A stretch of DNA of 64,000 bases from Bacillota bacterium (GTDB lineage: Bacteria > Bacillota > Clostridia > Peptostreptococcales > Anaerovoracaceae): NCBI GenBank assembly GCA_017436705.1, contig JAFSCP010000046.1:1-64000 (forward strand), in the 5' to 3' direction. Below are positions 63,168 to 64,000 of this stretch, piece after piece (positions within the stretch are counted from its first letter, which is position 1; every line of letters begins with the position of its first letter). The notes under the pieces are model-generated. The model did not search any database and was not told where the DNA came from. It saw nothing but the letters and a program-made list of their open reading frames with translations. The position numbers and the translations under genes were made by a program.

Positions 63168-63295
63168 ATTCATAATAATGTAGAATACTGTCCTTTTATG
63201 TCCCTTTTTGCCGAAAGGCCATCAGAAGAGGACGAAAACAGGGCGAAAATCTACATAAGTAACCATAGTAAAGAAAGGAGAGAAAGATTATAATT

Positions 63296-63856
63296 ATGGC
63301 GACATTGAATAAGCTTTTGAAGGCCGTTTCGACGATTCTTGTAATCCTGATGGTCATCATAGCAATGCTTATGGTCGGTGTGCGTCTGTTCGGATTACAA
63401 GTCTATACTGTACTTTCAGGATCTATGGAGCCGGAATATCCGGTTGGGTCAATGGTTTATGTAATGGAAGCTGACACAGCAACTCTTGAGTTAAGAGACG
63501 TAATTACTTTCAGACTTTCTGAAGAAACTGTAGTGACCCACAGAATTATCGATATAATCCACGATGAAAATAATCCGCAGAAGGTGAGTTTCCAGACACA
63601 GGGCGACAGCAATAATGTGGCTGACGGGACTCTGGTTGAACCGGATGACATCATCGGTAAAGTAGTCTTTAAGATTCCTTATATGGGTTACCTGGCAATG
63701 TTCCTCGGAACCAGACAGGGAAGACTGGCAGCAATCGCAGCGTGTGCAGCAATGCTGCTGGTAACGCTCATGTCAGAGCTTCTCAACGCGGCGCTTAAAG
63801 AAAAACAAGGCAAACAACCTGCAAAGGAGGTAATAGAAAGTGAAAACAAGGAATAA
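63296..63856 (+). CDS. sipW: signal peptidase I, SipW (ER) type
   Basis: 186 residues with membrane helices near both ends (about 10-30 and 145-165). The catalytic Ser is in SGSMEPEYPVGS (about residue 42), and VVTHRIIDI has His where the bacterial enzymes have Lys, which marks the ER/SipW class. In Bacillus SipW processes TasA and related fibre proteins. Ribosome site AAAGGAGAG. Its end overlaps the next gene, whose product has a SipW-type leader. Confidence 0.9.
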   Translation: MATLNKLLKAVSTILVILMVIIAMLMVGVRLFGLQVYTVLSGSMEPEYPVGSMVYVMEADTATLELRDVITFRLSEETVVTHRIIDIIHDENNPQKVSFQTQGDSNNVADGTLVEPDDIIGKVVFKIPYMGYLAMFLGTRQGRLAAIAACAAMLLVTLMSELLNAALKEKQGKQPAKEVIESENKE

Positions 63857-64000
63857 GGTGCTTTTGCTTGTAATGTGCCTGATCCTGATAGGAACTGCAT
63901 CCATGATGGCTACCATGGCCTATCTCGTGGATGATGATTATATAGTAAACACTTTTACTGTCGGCAAGGTAAAAATTAAACTTGACGAAATCATTGTTGA
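63840..64000 (+). CDS. TasA/camelysin-like SipW substrate (partial, GTG start)
   Basis: First 53 codons. The GTG follows AAGGAGG and overlaps the end of sipW by 17 bases. The sequence has a basic start (KTRNK), a hydrophobic core (VLLLVMCLILIGTASMMAT), a short charged spacer and then AYLVDDDYIVNTFTVGKV, the pattern of SipW-dependent signal peptides followed by the start of a TasA/CalY fold. The rest lies beyond the window. Confidence 0.75.
   Translation, partial: MKTRNKVLLLVMCLILIGTASMMATMAYLVDDDYIVNTFTVGKVKIKLDEIIV

Noticed and set aside
63206..63265. A c-di-GMP riboswitch in the sipW leader, suggested by the GCCGAAAGGC hairpin.
   Set aside because: The conserved c-di-GMP-I or -II core sequences are not recognisable; only a tetraloop hairpin is supported.
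1..64000. CRISPR array, tRNA or rRNA genes, prophage, or a complete insertion sequence.
   Set aside because: No regular repeat-spacer unit, no T-loop/CCA pattern, no rRNA stretch and no phage or intact transposase genes were found on reading both strands.

Overview
The window looks like the chromosome of a spore-forming, anaerobic, amino-acid-fermenting Firmicute of the Clostridia, perhaps of the Anaerovoracaceae/Peptostreptococcales type. Evidence for sporulation: a CotJA-CotJB-CotJC set, a CwlJ/GerQ-like pair, a GerA/SpoVAF germination protein and a PdaA-type deacetylase. Evidence for Stickland fermentation: a selenocysteine-containing glycine reductase protein B (GrdE plus GrdB with an in-frame UGA) behind a glycine riboswitch. 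The surface genes carry Gram-positive sortase-type anchors. The genus assignment is inference only.

Layout. 1-5.6 kb: end of an unknown gene, an AEC-family carrier on the minus strand, then a polyamine uptake operon (XRE-cupin regulator, PotA, PotB, fused PotC-PotD). 5.7-18.2 kb: cell-surface island with a 2570-residue VWA/SpaA/14x FctA-like protein, a thioester-domain (TQXA) adhesin and a secreted GH25 muramidase. 18.3-31.2 kb: mostly housekeeping genes (gltX, GerA-like, acyl-CoA synthetase, DUF554, peroxiredoxin, cysteine hydrolase, class V aminotransferase, HAD phosphatase, flavin reductase, ferritin-like/VIT membrane protein, rarA, threonine aldolase).

31.2-44.3 kb: an accessory catabolic region apparently run by sigma-54: glycerate kinase, LarA-type racemase, N-acyl-D-amino-acid deacylase, a RocR-like enhancer-binding protein, two M20 deacylases, two paralogous opine dehydrogenases and a YfcC transporter. 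Three intergenic regions share an identical 14-bp palindromic element and a canonical -24/-12 promoter, so the enhancer-binding protein probably controls itself and both opine dehydrogenase units. Inserted in this region is a DUF3800 gene with its own sigma-A promoter and a structured, terminator-ended leader RNA. 44.4-47.8 kb: glycine riboswitch, grdX, grdE, grdB. A threonine aldolase, amino-acid deacylases and opine dehydrogenases upstream could all feed amino acids (including glycine) into this reductase.

47.9-64 kb: an MFS carrier, PdaA-like deacetylase, then a tightly overlapping three-gene operon of unknown function (a 1543-residue HD / helical / NadD-like nucleotidyltransferase / GNAT / phosphoribosyltransferase-like protein, an LDH/MDH-like dehydrogenase, and a flavodoxin-fold oxidoreductase). 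This is the best candidate for an undescribed system. It is followed by the cotJ operon, a KdpD/KdpE-like two-component system joined to an AroE-AroK fusion, the cwlJ-gerQ pair, a nuclease/transposase remnant, and at the right edge a SipW-type signal peptidase with the beginning of a TasA/camelysin-like substrate.
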